From NCBI GenBank assembly GCA_003576705.1, contig QOZS01000023.1, positions 1-64,000 on the forward strand: a DNA stretch of 64,000 nt, read 5' to 3'. Below, piece by piece: positions 1 through 9,804 of the stretch. Origin of the DNA: Desertibaculum subflavum (GTDB lineage Bacteria; Pseudomonadota; Alphaproteobacteria; Ferrovibrionales; Ferrovibrionaceae). Numbering within the stretch: the stretch's first letter is position 1; each line of letters opens with the position of its first letter. Made by a program: the position numbers and the translations under genes. The notes beneath the pieces were generated by a model that worked only from the letters and a program-made list of their open reading frames with translations, was not told the origin of the DNA and did no database searches.

Positions 1-230
1 TGGCGGCGCTCGCCGATGCCGTGCTGGCGCAGCGCGGCCGCACCGGACGCCGGCTCAGTCCCGCCTGGCGCCGCGCCGCGCTCGCCACCGCGACCGCCGA
101 GGCGCTGCGCCGGCGCATCGAGGAAGGCGGCGCGGCGATCGACGAGCTGGCCGAGGCGCTGGCCGAAGGCGGCGTCACTGGCGACGCCGCGCTCGACCGG
201 CTGGCGGACGAGTTCAGGAACAAGAGGTGA
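1..230 (+). CDS. C-terminal end of an unidentified protein (truncated by window edge)
   Basis: An open frame enters from the left edge (first full codon at base 3) and stops with TGA at 228-230. The visible 75 residues are rich in Ala, Arg and Glu and look helical, ending in the basic tail DEFRNKR. No motif identifies the family. A GTG at 21 could start a short peptide, but the frame stays open upstream of it, so a longer gene cut by the window edge is more likely. It lies 5 bases before the aminotransferase start, so the two are probably co-transcribed. Confidence 0.5.
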   Translation, partial: AALADAVLAQRGRTGRRLSPAWRRAALATATAEALRRRIEEGGAAIDELAEALAEGGVTGDAALDRLADEFRNKR

Positions 231-235
231 GTTCG

Positions 236-1399
236 ATGACCGCTCTGCCCGCCCGCATCCGGCCCGGCATCGCCGCGCTCCGCGGCTCGCGCATCCGCGA
301 GGTCGCCAATGCCGGCATGGGCCGGCCCGGCATCATCCCGATGTGGTTCGGCGAGAGCGATCTGCCGACCCCGGATTTCATCCGCGAGGCAGCGGCCGAG
401 GCGCTCAGGCGGGGCGAGACCTTCTACACGCCGAATGCCGGCGTGCCGGCCTTGCGCGCCGCCATCGCCCGCTACATGACGCGGATCTATGGTCGCGCCG
501 TCGACGAGAGCCGCATCACCGTCAGCGCCTCCGGCATGAACGCCATCATGATCGCGCTGCAGGCCCTGGTCGATGCCGGCGACAACGTGGTGCTGGTCGG
601 GCCGATGTGGCCGAACGCCGCCGATTGCGTGCGCGTGCTGGGCGGCGAGGCGCGCTTCGCCGTGCTCGATTCCGGCAACCAGGGCTGGCGCCTCGACCTC
701 GACCGGCTGGAGGCGCTGTGCGACGCGCGCACGCGCGCCATCTTCGTCAACTCCCCCGGCAACCCGACCGGCTGGATGATGGAAACGGCCGAGCAGCAGC
801 GCCTGCTCGACTTCGCCCGCGCGCGCGGCCTCTGGATCGTCGCCGACGAGGTCTATGCCCGCATCGTCTACGACCGCGAGGTGGCGCCGTCCTTCATCGA
901 TGTGTCGGGTGCCGACGATCCGGTGATCGTGATCAACAGCTTCTCCAAGGCCTGGTGCATGACCGGCTGGCGGCTCGGCTGGTTCACCGCGCCGGCCGCG
1001 CTCGGCGAGACGCTCGAGAAGCTGACCGAGTTCAACATCGCCGGCCCCACCAGCTTCGCCCAATGGGGCGGGGTCGCCGCGCTGGAGCAGGGCGAGGATT
1101 TCATCGCCGCGCAGCGCGCGAGGCTGGCGCAATCGCGCGACATCGTGGTGGAGCGCCTCTCGACCTTCCGCCGCGTGCGCTTCGCACCGCCGGCCGCCGC
1201 CTTCTACGCCTTCTTCGCCGTCGACGGCCTGACCGACAGCGTCGAAGCCTGCAAGCGCATCCTGAACGAGACCGGCGTGGGCCTCGCGCCGGGCGCGGCC
1301 TTTGGCGACAGCGGCGAAGGCCATATCCGCCTGTGCTATGCGATCAGCCCGGAGCGCGTGGCGGAAGCGCTGGAGCGGCTGGCGCCGGTGCTCGATTAA
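236..1399 (+). CDS. PLP-dependent aminotransferase, class I/II (fold type I)
   Basis: This 387-residue protein has the full plan of an aspartate-aminotransferase-like enzyme that moves an amino group between an amino acid and a 2-oxo acid through pyridoxal phosphate. Visible motifs are the NSPGNPTG loop, the DEVYARI segment that contacts the cofactor, and SFSKAWCMTGWRLGW, whose Lys238 would form the Schiff base. I chose ATG at 236 because AAGAGGTG lies at good spacing; a GTG at 227 is an alternative in the same frame. It follows the partial gene by 5 bases. The amino acid substrate cannot be read from the sequence; aspartate, aromatic and alanine aminotransferases all share this plan. Confidence 0.9.
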   Translation: MTALPARIRPGIAALRGSRIREVANAGMGRPGIIPMWFGESDLPTPDFIREAAAEALRRGETFYTPNAGVPALRAAIARYMTRIYGRAVDESRITVSASGMNAIMIALQALVDAGDNVVLVGPMWPNAADCVRVLGGEARFAVLDSGNQGWRLDLDRLEALCDARTRAIFVNSPGNPTGWMMETAEQQRLLDFARARGLWIVADEVYARIVYDREVAPSFIDVSGADDPVIVINSFSKAWCMTGWRLGWFTAPAALGETLEKLTEFNIAGPTSFAQWGGVAALEQGEDFIAAQRARLAQSRDIVVERLSTFRRVRFAPPAAAFYAFFAVDGLTDSVEACKRILNETGVGLAPGAAFGDSGEGHIRLCYAISPERVAEALERLAPVLD

Positions 1400-1400
1400 A

Positions 1401-1489
1401 CGTCATGGCCGGGCTTGACCCGGCCATCCACGCGTCGGCGACAGCACTGCGGAGAGCCGTGGATGCCCGGGACAAGCCCGGGCATGACG
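1401..1489. repeat. Large intergenic palindrome (32-bp arms)
   Basis: Two 32-bp arms, 1401-1432 and 1458-1489, are near-perfect inverted copies separated by 25 bases. They begin CGTCATGGCCGGG and end CCCGGGCATGACG. The element sits directly behind the aminotransferase stop codon and before the 3' end of the convergent chemoreceptor gene. Palindromes of this GTCATGxCCGGGCTTGxCCCGG type are a familiar class of dispersed intergenic repeat in alphaproteobacterial genomes. It could also end transcription from both sides, although no T-run follows. Confidence 0.8.
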
Positions 1490-1510
1490 AACTGTATTCT
1501 TGGGAGTTCG

Positions 1511-3790
1511 CTAAGCCGCCCGCACCCGCGCCAGGAAGCGGTCGACTTCCCCCTTCAAGGTTTCCGCCTGCTGCGCCAGGCCGCCGGCGGCGGTGAGCAC
1601 GCGGTCGGCGGCGGCGCCGGTCTCGGCGTTCACCTCGGCGACGCGCTGCACGTTCTCCGAGACCTCCTGCGTGCCGGCCGAAGCCTCCTGCACGTTGCGG
1701 GCGATCTCCTGGGTCGCGCTGCCCTGCTCCTCCACCGCGCTGGCGATCGAGGCGGCGATGCCGTCGACCTGGCCGATGGTCTGGCCGATGCGGCCGATGG
1801 CGTCGACCGAGCGCTTGACCAGTTCTTGGATGCCGCCGATCTGCTCGCCCACCTGCTCGGTCGCGCGCGCCGTCTGGTTGGCCAGGTTCTTCACCTCGGA
1901 GGCGACCACGGCGAAGCCGCGGCCCGCCTCGCCGGCGCGCGCCGCCTCGATGGTGGCGTTGAGCGCGAGCAGGTTGGTCTGGGCGGCGATCGCCTGGATC
2001 ACGCCGACCACGTCGCCGATCTTCTGCGCCGCCTCGGCCAGGCCTTCGATATCGCGATTGGTCGTCTGTGCCTGGGCCACCGCCTCGTTGGAGGCGCGGG
2101 CCGAGTTCTGCACCTGGGCGCTGATCTCGCGGATCGAGGCGGCGAGCTGCTCCGCCGCGCTCGCCACCACCTGCACATTGGCGCTCGACTGCTCCGATGC
2201 CGCGACCACGACGGAGGTGCGGTCGGCCGCCACGCGCACGCCGCCGACCAGCGTATCGGCCAGCCTGCGCATCTCGCGCGCCGCATCGGCCACCGCCGTC
2301 ACCACGCCGCCCACGGCTTCCTCGAAGCTGGCCGCCAGTCCGGTCATCTCCTTCGCCCGCGCCGCCTCGGCGGTGCGGCGTTGATGCTCTTCCGCCGCGC
2401 GCTTCTCGGCCTCGGCTTCCTGGCGGCGTCGCTCTTCTGCGGCCTTGGCCTCGGCCTCGCGACGCACCTGATCCTCCGCCGCGGCGCGCTCGGCCTCGCG
2501 GCGCTCGGCCTCGAGCCTGGCTTCGCGTTCGCGCGACGTTTCCGCCTCGGCGGCGAGGCGCTCGCCTTCGATGCCGTTCTGCTTGAACACCTCGACGGCG
2601 CGTGCCATCTCGCCGATCTGGTCGGCGCTCTCGACATCCGGCACGGCGGTCGACCAGTCGCGATCGGCGAGGCTCCGCATCGCCACGGTCAGCCGGCCGA
2701 TGCGGCGGATCACCCCGCGGCCGACCAGGAACCAGGCGACGAAGCCGGCGACGCCGACCGCGCCCAGCATGGCGGCCATCAGCACCTGGCGGCCGATCGC
2801 GGCCGAGGCGGCGGAGCCTTCGACCGCGGCGGTGCCGGCTTGGCGCGCGGCCAGCGCGGCCGTATCGACCAGCTTGCCCAATTCCTGCGCGGCGGCGCGG
2901 GCACCGGCCAGCGCTTCGCCGGCGGTCTGCATGGCGCCGAGCTCGCGCTTGCGCAGGTCGAGGATGCCGCCCGTCTGGCTCAGCTTGACCAGGCCTTGGA
3001 CGTTCTCCGGCAGGTCCTTGATCTTCTCCGCCTTCTCGATGGTCTCCAGCGCGCCGGTCAGGCGCGCGGCGGTCGCCACCAGGCGCTCGTTCAGAGGCAC
3101 CAGGAATTCGCTCTTCGGCGTCTGCGCCGCCTCGACCAGCAGGCCGGCCATGCGATTGGCATCGGCCGACAGCGCCATCAGCGTGGTCAGAAGCACGAGT
3201 TCCTTCTCGGCCAGGCCGCCGATCTGCTTCGCCGCCGCCTGGATGTCCTTGGCATCGGCAACGCCGTTCATGCCGAGCGTCAGTTCGAAGGTCGCATCGT
3301 CCACCCGCGGGGTGACGATCTTCGACGTGGCCGCGTGCAGCGCCGCCACTTGTGCCACCAGCTGCTCGCGCTGCGCCGCCGCCTCGATCGCCTGGGCGGT
3401 CGCGTCGGCGAGCTCCTTCAGCTTGCCGTCCATCGTACCGATGGCGGCCTCGATCGCCTGCTTGGCATCGACCGAGATGCCGCCCAGCGTCGCCCGCATC
3501 GCCTCGATATGGAGGCGCAGGTTGGCCACCTCGGCCTCGTGGTCGGCCTTGGTCTGCGCGCCTGCCAGCGCCGGGGCCGAGGCCGCCAGGGTGGCGGCCT
3601 GCTGGCCCAGCGCCAGCGTCCCGGCCACGGTCGGCAGCTCGCGGCTGCCGATCGCCTGAATGCCGGATTCCAGGGTCGCGAGCGAGGTCCAGCCGACCAC
3701 GCCGGCGATCAGGGTGGTGGCGGCGACGGCGCCGACTCCGAGTTGGAGCCGGCCGCCGACACCGAGCCGCAAGCGCGGGAGACCCGACAT
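1511..3790 (-). CDS. Methyl-accepting chemotaxis protein with large periplasmic domain
   Basis: A 759-residue transmembrane chemoreceptor. Order: TM1 about 17-37, an all-helical periplasmic region about 38-335 (size fits a helical bimodular or similar four-helix sensor), TM2 about 336-357, HAMP 358-411, a charged Ala/Glu/Arg coiled coil about 412-482, and the cytoplasmic signalling hairpin. The tip around 596-640 holds the conserved [18 protein letters not shown] segment that contacts CheA and CheW. It starts 10 bases after the stop of the binding-protein gene, and its GAGG ribosome-binding site overlaps that stop codon (TGAGG), so the two are probably translationally coupled. No che genes lie nearby. 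The ligand is unknown; the neighbour suggests it may read the loaded binding protein. Confidence 0.93.
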   Translation of the reverse strand: MSGLPRLRLGVGGRLQLGVGAVAATTLIAGVVGWTSLATLESGIQAIGSRELPTVAGTLALGQQAATLAASAPALAGAQTKADHEAEVANLRLHIEAMRATLGGISVDAKQAIEAAIGTMDGKLKELADATAQAIEAAAQREQLVAQVAALHAATSKIVTPRVDDATFELTLGMNGVADAKDIQAAAKQIGGLAEKELVLLTTLMALSADANRMAGLLVEAAQTPKSEFLVPLNERLVATAARLTGALETIEKAEKIKDLPENVQGLVKLSQTGGILDLRKRELGAMQTAGEALAGARAAAQELGKLVDTAALAARQAGTAAVEGSAASAAIGRQVLMAAMLGAVGVAGFVAWFLVGRGVIRRIGRLTVAMRSLADRDWSTAVPDVESADQIGEMARAVEVFKQNGIEGERLAAEAETSREREARLEAERREAERAAAEDQVRREAEAKAAEERRRQEAEAEKRAAEEHQRRTAEAARAKEMTGLAASFEEAVGGVVTAVADAAREMRRLADTLVGGVRVAADRTSVVVAASEQSSANVQVVASAAEQLAASIREISAQVQNSARASNEAVAQAQTTNRDIEGLAEAAQKIGDVVGVIQAIAAQTNLLALNATIEAARAGEAGRGFAVVASEVKNLANQTARATEQVGEQIGGIQELVKRSVDAIGRIGQTIGQVDGIAASIASAVEEQGSATQEIARNVQEASAGTQEVSENVQRVAEVNAETGAAADRVLTAAGGLAQQAETLKGEVDRFLARVRAA

Positions 3791-3800
3791 GTGAAGCGCC

Positions 3801-4976
3801 TCAGCCGCCGACGGCGGTGAGCTGCTTCACGGCCTTGAACGTGCCGTCCTTCTGGATGATCGTCAGGAAGACATCGTCCGAGCCCTGGTTGTCATTGGCG
3901 CCATAGGTCAGCTTGACGCCGCCCAGGTCGAAGCTGCCGTTGGTCAGCTTCTGCATCAGGCCCGCGCGGGTCGGCTCGCCGTCGATGCCCTCGAGGGCGG
4001 CGATGACCAGACGGCCGACCAGATAGCCTTCCAGCGACACGAAGCCCGGCTTCGCATCGGCCTTGTGGGCCTTCAGCGCGGCCTGATAGCGGCCGACCAC
4101 CGGCACCGAGGCATCCTGCGGGAACGGCACCACCTGGGTGATGACCACGCCCTCGCCCTTGTCGCCGAGATCGCTCGCCAGCGCGTCGGAGCCGACGAAG
4201 GAGACGTTCAGGAACACCGCGTCGAACTTCAACTGGCGGGCCAGGCGGATGAATTCCGCGCAGGGCTTGTAGGCGCCGACCATGACGACCGCCTGCGGCT
4301 TCGCCTTGCTGATGGTCAGCAGCGCCTGCTTCACCGCCGTGGTGTTGCGCTCATAGGTGCCCTCGGCGACCAGCGGCATCTTGCGCTTCTCCAGCGCCTT
4401 CTTGACGCCGTCGAGGCCGGCGCGGCCATAGGCATCGTCCTGATAGAAGATCGCGATCTTCTCGACCTTCAGGTCCTTGGTCAGCCGCTCGACCATCGCC
4501 TCGGTCTCCTGGAAGTAGGAGGCGCGGACGTTGACGACATGCGGCTTGTAGGGGCTGCGCAGCAGCTCGGCGCCGGTGAACGGGCCGATGAAGGGCACGC
4601 TCGCCTCGCCGGCGATCGGATGCGTGGCGGCCGAGGTCGGCGTGCCGACCGGCCCGATCAGCGCGAACACATTGGCGGCGATCAGCTCCTTCACCGCGGC
4701 GATCGACTGGTTCGGCTCATAACCGTCATTCTTGGTGACCAGCTCCAGCTTGCGGCCCTTCACGCCGCCCTTGGCGTTCACTTCGGCGAAGGCGGCCTGC
4801 AGGCCTTCGCGCATGCCGAGGCCGAGCGCGGAAGCGGGGCCTTCGAACACGGCGGCCTGTCCGAACACGATCTTGTCGGCGGCGACGCCGGGATCGGCGG
4901 CATGGGCGGGGGTGAGCATCGCAAACGCGGCGAAGGCCGCGGCGGCAAACGGAATGGTGGGGCGAATGGGATGCAT
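3801..4976 (-). CDS. Branched-chain amino acid-type ABC transporter substrate-binding protein
   Basis: A 391-residue periplasmic binding protein of the LivJ/Leu-binding type (Peripla_BP_6), which holds amino acids, amides or aromatic acids for uptake. It opens with a clear signal peptide of about 26 residues ending PAHA before ADPG. The mature part shows family segments such as [11 protein letters not shown] and [12 protein letters not shown] chose ATG at 4976, with AGGAG upstream; a longer in-frame start at 5021 would put charged residues ahead of the signal peptide. No permease or ATPase gene follows. Instead the next gene is a chemoreceptor, so this copy may serve sensing rather than, or as well as, transport. 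Confidence 0.9.
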   Translation of the reverse strand: MHPIRPTIPFAAAAFAAFAMLTPAHAADPGVAADKIVFGQAAVFEGPASALGLGMREGLQAAFAEVNAKGGVKGRKLELVTKNDGYEPNQSIAAVKELIAANVFALIGPVGTPTSAATHPIAGEASVPFIGPFTGAELLRSPYKPHVVNVRASYFQETEAMVERLTKDLKVEKIAIFYQDDAYGRAGLDGVKKALEKRKMPLVAEGTYERNTTAVKQALLTISKAKPQAVVMVGAYKPCAEFIRLARQLKFDAVFLNVSFVGSDALASDLGDKGEGVVITQVVPFPQDASVPVVGRYQAALKAHKADAKPGFVSLEGYLVGRLVIAALEGIDGEPTRAGLMQKLTNGSFDLGGVKLTYGANDNQGSDDVFLTIIQKDGTFKAVKQLTAVGG

Positions 4977-5240
4977 GGGAAGAGGCTCCTGCTCCTTGTC
5001 GGGTCTCCGTTTTTCGTCCATCCGGCTTAAAAAAATGTGTCGAAATGTATGAATAGAATCACCGCGGCATCACGATTCTCAAATATCGAATGGAGTTGTT
5101 GTTCTCGCGATGCGAGTGTCGACGAAGATTATCACTTGATAGACGAATATTGCCGAGGGCGAGCTGGCCTGAGGTCCTGCAACCGTCGCGTATTTGTCGA
5201 TCCCCTAAGAGGGACATATCTTCCGGAGTTGAGAAAATAT

Positions 5241-5269
5241 TTGCGTATTAAGAGAATTCATTGTATGAT
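5241..5269 (+). promoter_or_regulatory. Predicted sigma70-type promoter
   Basis: TTGCGT at 5241-5246 and TATGAT at 5264-5269 are separated by 17 bases, an optimal vegetative promoter spacing with a five-of-six -10 match. It lies in an AT-rich 260-base island, unlike its GC-rich surroundings, just upstream of the winged-helix gene. Initiation about 7 bases past the -10 would give a very short leader. It also rules out a TTG start at 5261, which would lie inside the promoter. Confidence 0.55.
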
Positions 5270-5287
5270 ACGGCATTTCAGCGATGG

Positions 5288-6553
5288 ATGCCGGCCATGC
5301 CCCAGACCGAACCGCCCAAGCGCTCGCTCTACGAGTGGTCGTTCCGCATTCGCCGGCGCCACATCCTGCGCACCATCCGTAACCCGAGCCTGTCGCCGGC
5401 GGCGAAGCAGATCCTGGTCGCGCTGGCCCTGCGCGACGACGATCCCTACGTGCTGCCGGAGCGGCCGCCGGTCGCAGCACTCGCCCGCCATCTGGCGCTG
5501 GCCGAGCGCACGGTGCGGCAGGCGATCGCCGAGCTGGCGGTGGAGAACTGCCTCACCTTCCGCGTGACCGGCGCGGGCCGGCCGCTCCGGGCGGCAGAGG
5601 AAGTCTGGGACACGGAGGAACGGCCCGATATCGCGTGCGAACACGCTTTCATCCGCGCCGCTTCCGCGCTGCCGAGCCGGGCCGAGCATCTGGAGATGAT
5701 GGGCCGCCTGCGCGACCGGGCGGTGGCGGCGAAGCGCATCGCCACGGCGGTGTCGGCCGAGCGCGCCCTGGGCCGGGCGCTCGGCATCGGCGCGCAGCGG
5801 CGCCGCGGAACAAATGCGCCGCTGCCGGTGCCCGCACTTGAGGAAACTGAGGTATCGCTCGCGCCGCCGCACGGCGAGCTTGCCGAGGTCGACGCCATCA
5901 ACATCGACCGGGCGCTCTCGCCGGCGGCGCGCCATGCCGCGATCGAGCTGCTGCTCGACCCCGTGGACGATCCGGCGGACCGCCCCGACGACATCGACTT
6001 CTACTGGAGCGTCCGGCTCGCCGGCCGGCTTCGGATCACCGTGCGCGCCGCCCGCAAGGCGCTGGCCGAGCTCGCCGATCTCAACCTGATCGCGCAGGCG
6101 CGGATCAGGACCCATGGGCCGGATCGTGTCATGCCGGGCAGCGAGATCTGCATCTATCCCGGCCGCATCGCGGAACGCATGCGCCGCGGAACGGATGCGC
6201 CGCCGCTGCTCGCCCTGGAGCCGGACGATCCCGTCGAGGCGCATGTCCGTCGGCTGGAAGCCTTGCGCAACCTCGCCTGCGATGCCGGCCTCGCGCCGAC
6301 GGCCATCACCGCCCAGCACGCCATCGGCCGCGCGCTCGACTTCGCCGAAGAGCGGGCGGCAGAGGAAGAGGCTGCGGCAGAGCAGGATTCAGCGCCGATC
6401 GCCGCGCCCGCACCGCCGCGCATCGACGTCCTCGGCTTCGTCCGCCACCTGCTCGACACCGATCCCACGATGGGCCCGGTGATCGCCAACGTCATGGCCG
6501 AGATCCGCAACCTCCCGCCGCCGGAGCACGCCTTGGCCCAGGCCGCCGAGTGA
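5288..6553 (+). CDS. Protein with two related winged-helix DNA-binding domains
   Basis: About 421 residues, function not recognised. Two segments resemble each other and both look like winged helix-turn-helix units. The first, about 35-97, runs [15 protein letters not shown] then [20 protein letters not shown]. The second, about 211-277, runs [14 protein letters not shown] then [20 protein letters not shown]. An Ala/Glu-rich linker follows, then a short C-terminal helix region. The tandem arrangement recalls replication initiators and some phage or plasmid regulators, but no such neighbours exist here. ATG at 5288 or 5297 fits the promoter just upstream; neither has a strong ribosome-binding site. 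The gene stands alone, between a divergent binding-protein gene and a convergent chemoreceptor. Confidence 0.7.
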   Translation: MPAMPQTEPPKRSLYEWSFRIRRRHILRTIRNPSLSPAAKQILVALALRDDDPYVLPERPPVAALARHLALAERTVRQAIAELAVENCLTFRVTGAGRPLRAAEEVWDTEERPDIACEHAFIRAASALPSRAEHLEMMGRLRDRAVAAKRIATAVSAERALGRALGIGAQRRRGTNAPLPVPALEETEVSLAPPHGELAEVDAINIDRALSPAARHAAIELLLDPVDDPADRPDDIDFYWSVRLAGRLRITVRAARKALAELADLNLIAQARIRTHGPDRVMPGSEICIYPGRIAERMRRGTDAPPLLALEPDDPVEAHVRRLEALRNLACDAGLAPTAITAQHAIGRALDFAEERAAEEEAAAEQDSAPIAAPAPPRIDVLGFVRHLLDTDPTMGPVIANVMAEIRNLPPPEHALAQAAE

Positions 6554-6556
6554 AAG

Positions 6557-6662
6557 CCCTCCCCCGCGCCGCGCAGCGGTGTGGGGGAGGGAAGGGTGGG
6601 GGTTTTTGTGTTTTGCACATCCGTGGCGCAGCGGTGAGGAAAAACACAAAAGCCCCCACCCC
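6557..6662. repeat. Two adjacent inverted repeats after the winged-helix gene
   Basis: The first hairpin pairs CCCTCCCCC (6557-6565) with GGGGGAGGG (6583-6591). The second pairs GGGTGGGGG followed by a T/G run (6594-6614) with its near complement ending GCCCCCACCC (about 6640-6662). The next 120 bases, to 6780, read like a further dispersed element (CTCTGTGTCCCCTGCGGTGAA followed by CTTCGCGTCCTTGGCGGTGA). There is no coding signal in 6554-6795. The hairpins lie between convergent genes and may end transcription from both directions. Confidence 0.6.
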
Positions 6663-6795
6663 CGCCTCCCCCGGCTTCGCCGAGGGAGGAGCATTCTCCG
6701 CGTGCCTCCGAGTTCTCTGTGTCCCCTGCGGTGAACTTCTTTCCTTCGCGTCCTTGGCGGTGAAAAAATGTCCCGGAGCGACAGCAAGCCCGCGG

Positions 6796-8325
6796 TCAAA
6801 TCTCGCGCACGGCTTCCAGATAGCGGCCGATATCCGCCTCCAGCGCGCTGAGGCGCTTGGCGATGATGGCCGCCGCCTCCTGCATGGCGCAGGTCGAGCG
6901 GGTCAGCGCCGCCGTCGCCTCGCCGAGCGGCTGCAGCGCCCGCCCTGCCGCGGCGGCATGGGTGGTCGCCTCGTCCAGGTGGTGGCCGAGCTCGACCATG
7001 GCGACGCCCTCCTGCTCGACCGCGGTCGCGATGCCGTCGGCGGTCAGCGCCACCTGCCCGACCGCGTCCCCGATGCCGCGGATCGCCTCGACCGAGCGCG
7101 CCACGCGTTCCTGGATGCTGGCGATCTGGCGGGTCACCTGGTCGGTGGCGCGGGCGGTCTGGTCGGCGAGCGCTTTCACCTCGCCGGCGACCACCTGGAA
7201 GCCCTTGCCGGCGATGCCGGCGCGGCTCGCCTCGATGCTGGCATTGAGCGCCAGCAGATGGGTCTGCTGGGCGATCGCCTGGATCACGCCGACGATGTCG
7301 CCGATGCGCTGCGCCGCTTCCGACAGCGCCTGCACCTCCACATCGGTGGTGCGCGCTCGGCCCAGCGCCTCCGCCGCCGTCTTGGCCGAGCCGCGCGCCC
7401 GCTCGACGATGCCGCGGATGGCGCGGCCCAGCGCATCGGCGCGCTGGCCGGCGGCCTCCAGGCTCTGCTCGGTCTCGCTGGTCGACTGGATCGCGGTCGC
7501 ATGCGTGCCGGCGGCGGCCGCGCCCGCCTTGGCGACCGCATCGGCGAGGCCGGTAAGGCGGTCGAGCGCGCCGCTCGCCGCACGCCGCGCATCGAAGGCG
7601 GAGCGCTCGAAGGCGAGCGACATCTGCGCCACGCGGCCGCGCCGCTCCGCCGCGCTCTCGGCCTCCTGGCGCTGCTCCTTCCCATGCCGTTCGGCAGCTT
7701 CGCGCAGCGCCGCTTCCAGCGCCCGGATGCGCTGGTCCGCGTCGTGGCGCGTCGATTCGGCAATGTGCCTGATCTCCTCCGCCAGCTGCCGGTCGCGCGC
7801 CTGCGCCTGGGCATGCGCCTCGATGGCTTCCTGCAGCTTCTGCTCCGCCACGTCGCCGCGGCCGCGCTGGTCGATCACCGCGCGCTTCAGCCCCTTCAGC
7901 GCGCCGGCGAGGCCGCCGGCTTCGTCGCGCCGGCGGTCGTCCGGCAGGTCGGTCCAGAGGTCGCCCTTGGCGAGATTGCGGGCCGCCTCGGTGATCCGCC
8001 CGATCGGCAGCGCGATGCCGAGCATCAGCCAGAGCAGCGCCAGCACGAAGCCGGTGACCAGCACGATGGTGCTCGCCACCAGAAGGTCGGTCTCCGCCTG
8101 GGCCGAGGTGGTGCGCACCGATTGCAGCGCCCGGTCGATCGGCAGGGCGGCGGCGGCGCCGTCCGGCTTGCCGCGCAGGTCGGCCACCGCGCGCTCGACC
8201 CGGGCCAGCTCGCTCCGCGTCTCCTGCAGGGCGTCGACCGCCTTCCACACGGCAAAGCCGCCCGCCGCCGCCAGCACGAGCAGCGCGACCAGCAGCTTGG
8301 CGCGGATGGAAAGGTTGCCGAGCAT
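6796..8325 (-). CDS. Methyl-accepting chemotaxis protein with short periplasmic loop
   Basis: A 509-residue chemoreceptor. TM1 is about 10-28 and TM2 about 82-104, leaving only some 50 residues outside the membrane. A HAMP domain covers about 105-160 and a long coiled coil about 160-235. The signalling tip around 346-390 reads [20 protein letters not shown], slightly divergent from the usual [18 protein letters not shown] (His for Asn, Ser for Ala). The small sensor loop suggests that it detects membrane or redox state, or works through a partner. The ribosome-binding site is weak. It is divergent from the thiolase gene, with a 228-base gap. Confidence 0.92.
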   Translation of the reverse strand: MLGNLSIRAKLLVALLVLAAAGGFAVWKAVDALQETRSELARVERAVADLRGKPDGAAAALPIDRALQSVRTTSAQAETDLLVASTIVLVTGFVLALLWLMLGIALPIGRITEAARNLAKGDLWTDLPDDRRRDEAGGLAGALKGLKRAVIDQRGRGDVAEQKLQEAIEAHAQAQARDRQLAEEIRHIAESTRHDADQRIRALEAALREAAERHGKEQRQEAESAAERRGRVAQMSLAFERSAFDARRAASGALDRLTGLADAVAKAGAAAAGTHATAIQSTSETEQSLEAAGQRADALGRAIRGIVERARGSAKTAAEALGRARTTDVEVQALSEAAQRIGDIVGVIQAIAQQTHLLALNASIEASRAGIAGKGFQVVAGEVKALADQTARATDQVTRQIASIQERVARSVEAIRGIGDAVGQVALTADGIATAVEQEGVAMVELGHHLDEATTHAAAAGRALQPLGEATAALTRSTCAMQEAAAIIAKRLSALEADIGRYLEAVREI

Positions 8326-8452
8326 CAGTGGGTGGGCTTGCGGATCAAGGGCTTATGGGTCTTTAGGCAGGCTCAGGGCTCAAGTTTACCTTTGTGCCTC
8401 GCGGCATCTTACCGTTCGGTTGCCGGCCCCGGGATTCCGCGTCCCGGCCCCC

Positions 8453-8479
8453 GGCTTTTGCTCGGCCCAGGCTTTTGCT
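8453..8479. repeat. Short direct repeat in the MCP/thiolase intergenic region
   Basis: The ten bases GGCTTTTGCT occur at 8453-8462 and again at 8470-8479, 17 bases apart start to start, in the divergent promoter region. A CCGGGA/TCCCGG inverted repeat lies just upstream. The spacing could place two protein-binding sites on adjacent helical turns, but no known operator is recognised. Confidence 0.35.
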
Positions 8480-8553
8480 GGTCGTGGGTGACCGCTATGG
8501 TGCATCTACACCAAACCGGAACCGCCCGCAGGAAATCAGGAGGGAACCCCCGT

Positions 8554-9729
8554 ATGCGCGAGGCCGTCATCGTTTCCACCGCCCGCACGCCGATCGGCAA
8601 GGCCTATCGCGGCGCCTTCAACAACACCCATGGCGCGACCTTGGCCGCCCATTCGGTCAAGCACGCCGTGAGCCGTGCCAAGATCGAGCCGGGCGAGGTC
8701 GAGGACATGATCCTGGGCTGCGCCGCGCAGCAGGGCCCGACGGGCAACAACGTCGCCCGCCAGGCCGCGATCCGGGCCGGTTTCCCGGTCACCGTCGGCG
8801 GCACCACGATCGACCGCCAATGCTCCTCCGGCATGCAGGCGATCGCCATCGCCGCCCAGCGCATCATCATCGACCAGGTCCCGGTCATGGTGGCCGGCGG
8901 CGTGGAATCGATCAGCCTCGCCCAGACCGAGCGCGCCTTCCGCATGGCCGATGACTGGATCCTGAAGAACAAGCCCGACCTCTACATGCCGATGCTGCAG
9001 ACCGCCGAGACGGTGGCCAAGCGCTACAATATCGGCCGCGAGGCGCAGGACGATTACGGCTTCCAGAGCTTCCAGCGCTATGCCGCCGCGCGGCAGGCCG
9101 GCAAGTTCAAGGACGAGATCGTCCCGATGACGGCGACCAAGAAGATCGAGAACAAGGAGACCGGCAAGTCGCTGCTCGAGGAGGTGACGCTCGAACACGA
9201 CGAGGGCCCGCGCCTCGACACCACGCGCGACGGCCTCCGCAATGTCCGCACCGTGGTCGAGGGCGGCACCATCACCGCCGGCAATGCGAGCCAGCTGTCC
9301 GACGGCTCGTCGGCCTGCGTCGTCATGGAGGCGAAGCTCGCCGAGAAGAAGGGCCTGCAGCCGCTCGGCTATTTCCGCGGCCTCTCGGTCGCCGGCTGCG
9401 AGCCGGACGAGATGGGCATCGGCCCGGTCTTCGCGGTGCCGCGCCTGCTCGAGCGCTTCAAGCTGAAAATGGACGATATCGGCCTGTGGGAGCTGAACGA
9501 GGCCTTCGCGGTGCAGGTGCTCTATTGCCGCGACAAGCTCGGCATCCCGAACGAGAAGCTGAACGTGAACGGCGGCGCCATTCTCGTCGGCCATCCCTAC
9601 GGCATGTCGGGCGCCCGCATGGTCGGCCACGCGCTGATCGAGGGCAAGCGGCGCGGCGTGAAGTACGTCGTCTGCACCATGTGCATCGGCGGCGGCATGG
9701 GCGCCGCCGGCCTGTTCGAGGTGGCCTGA
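8554..9729 (+). CDS. Thiolase (acetyl-CoA C-acyltransferase)
   Basis: A 391-residue thiolase that cleaves 3-ketoacyl-CoA with CoA or condenses two acetyl-CoA. The catalytic set is complete: Cys90 in DRQCSSGM (acyl nucleophile), His347 in [11 protein letters not shown] and Cys377 in [10 protein letters not shown]. Length matches the family. ATG at 8554 has an AGGAGGG ribosome-binding site. It is followed by an SDR gene, which suggests a small acyl-CoA metabolism unit. The C-terminal motif ([11 protein letters not shown]) differs from typical biosynthetic PhaA (GHPIGASGAR), so a degradative acyl-CoA role is somewhat more likely than acetoacetyl-CoA supply for PHB. Confidence 0.93.
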   Translation: MREAVIVSTARTPIGKAYRGAFNNTHGATLAAHSVKHAVSRAKIEPGEVEDMILGCAAQQGPTGNNVARQAAIRAGFPVTVGGTTIDRQCSSGMQAIAIAAQRIIIDQVPVMVAGGVESISLAQTERAFRMADDWILKNKPDLYMPMLQTAETVAKRYNIGREAQDDYGFQSFQRYAAARQAGKFKDEIVPMTATKKIENKETGKSLLEEVTLEHDEGPRLDTTRDGLRNVRTVVEGGTITAGNASQLSDGSSACVVMEAKLAEKKGLQPLGYFRGLSVAGCEPDEMGIGPVFAVPRLLERFKLKMDDIGLWELNEAFAVQVLYCRDKLGIPNEKLNVNGGAILVGHPYGMSGARMVGHALIEGKRRGVKYVVCTMCIGGGMGAAGLFEVA

Positions 9730-9760
9730 CGCCTGAGCAGCCTGAGGGAACGGGCAGGAG

Positions 9761-9780
9761 CGCCGGCCGCGAGGCCGGCG
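9761..9780 (+). terminator. Intercistronic GC hairpin with GCGA tetraloop
   Basis: CGCCGGCC (9761-9768) pairs perfectly with GGCCGGCG (9773-9780) around a GCGA loop, a GNRA-type tetraloop. GGAACG at 9747-9752 and CGTTCC at 9779-9784 could extend the fold. The following bases TTCCGCTTTC are only modestly T-rich, so this may be a weak terminator or an mRNA-stabilising element between thiolase and SDR. Confidence 0.45.
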
Positions 9781-9804
9781 TTCCGCTTTCAGGAGGAGAC
9801 ACGC

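Noticed and set aside
1415..3820. Long plus-strand open frame opposite the first chemoreceptor
   Set aside because: It is a shadow of high-GC third positions. The minus-strand frame encodes a textbook chemoreceptor; the plus frame is a low-complexity Arg/Leu/Gly sequence with no domain. The same holds for similar frames opposite the other two receptors.
5261..5287. TTG start for the winged-helix protein
   Set aside because: TTG at 5261 overlaps the predicted -10 region at 5264-5269, has no ribosome-binding site, and two ATGs follow at 5288 and 5297.
6550..8553. Possible long N-terminal extension of the thiolase
   Set aside because: The frame is open upstream but runs antisense to a chemoreceptor. 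The thiolase has a normal start at 8554 with a strong ribosome-binding site and family-typical length.
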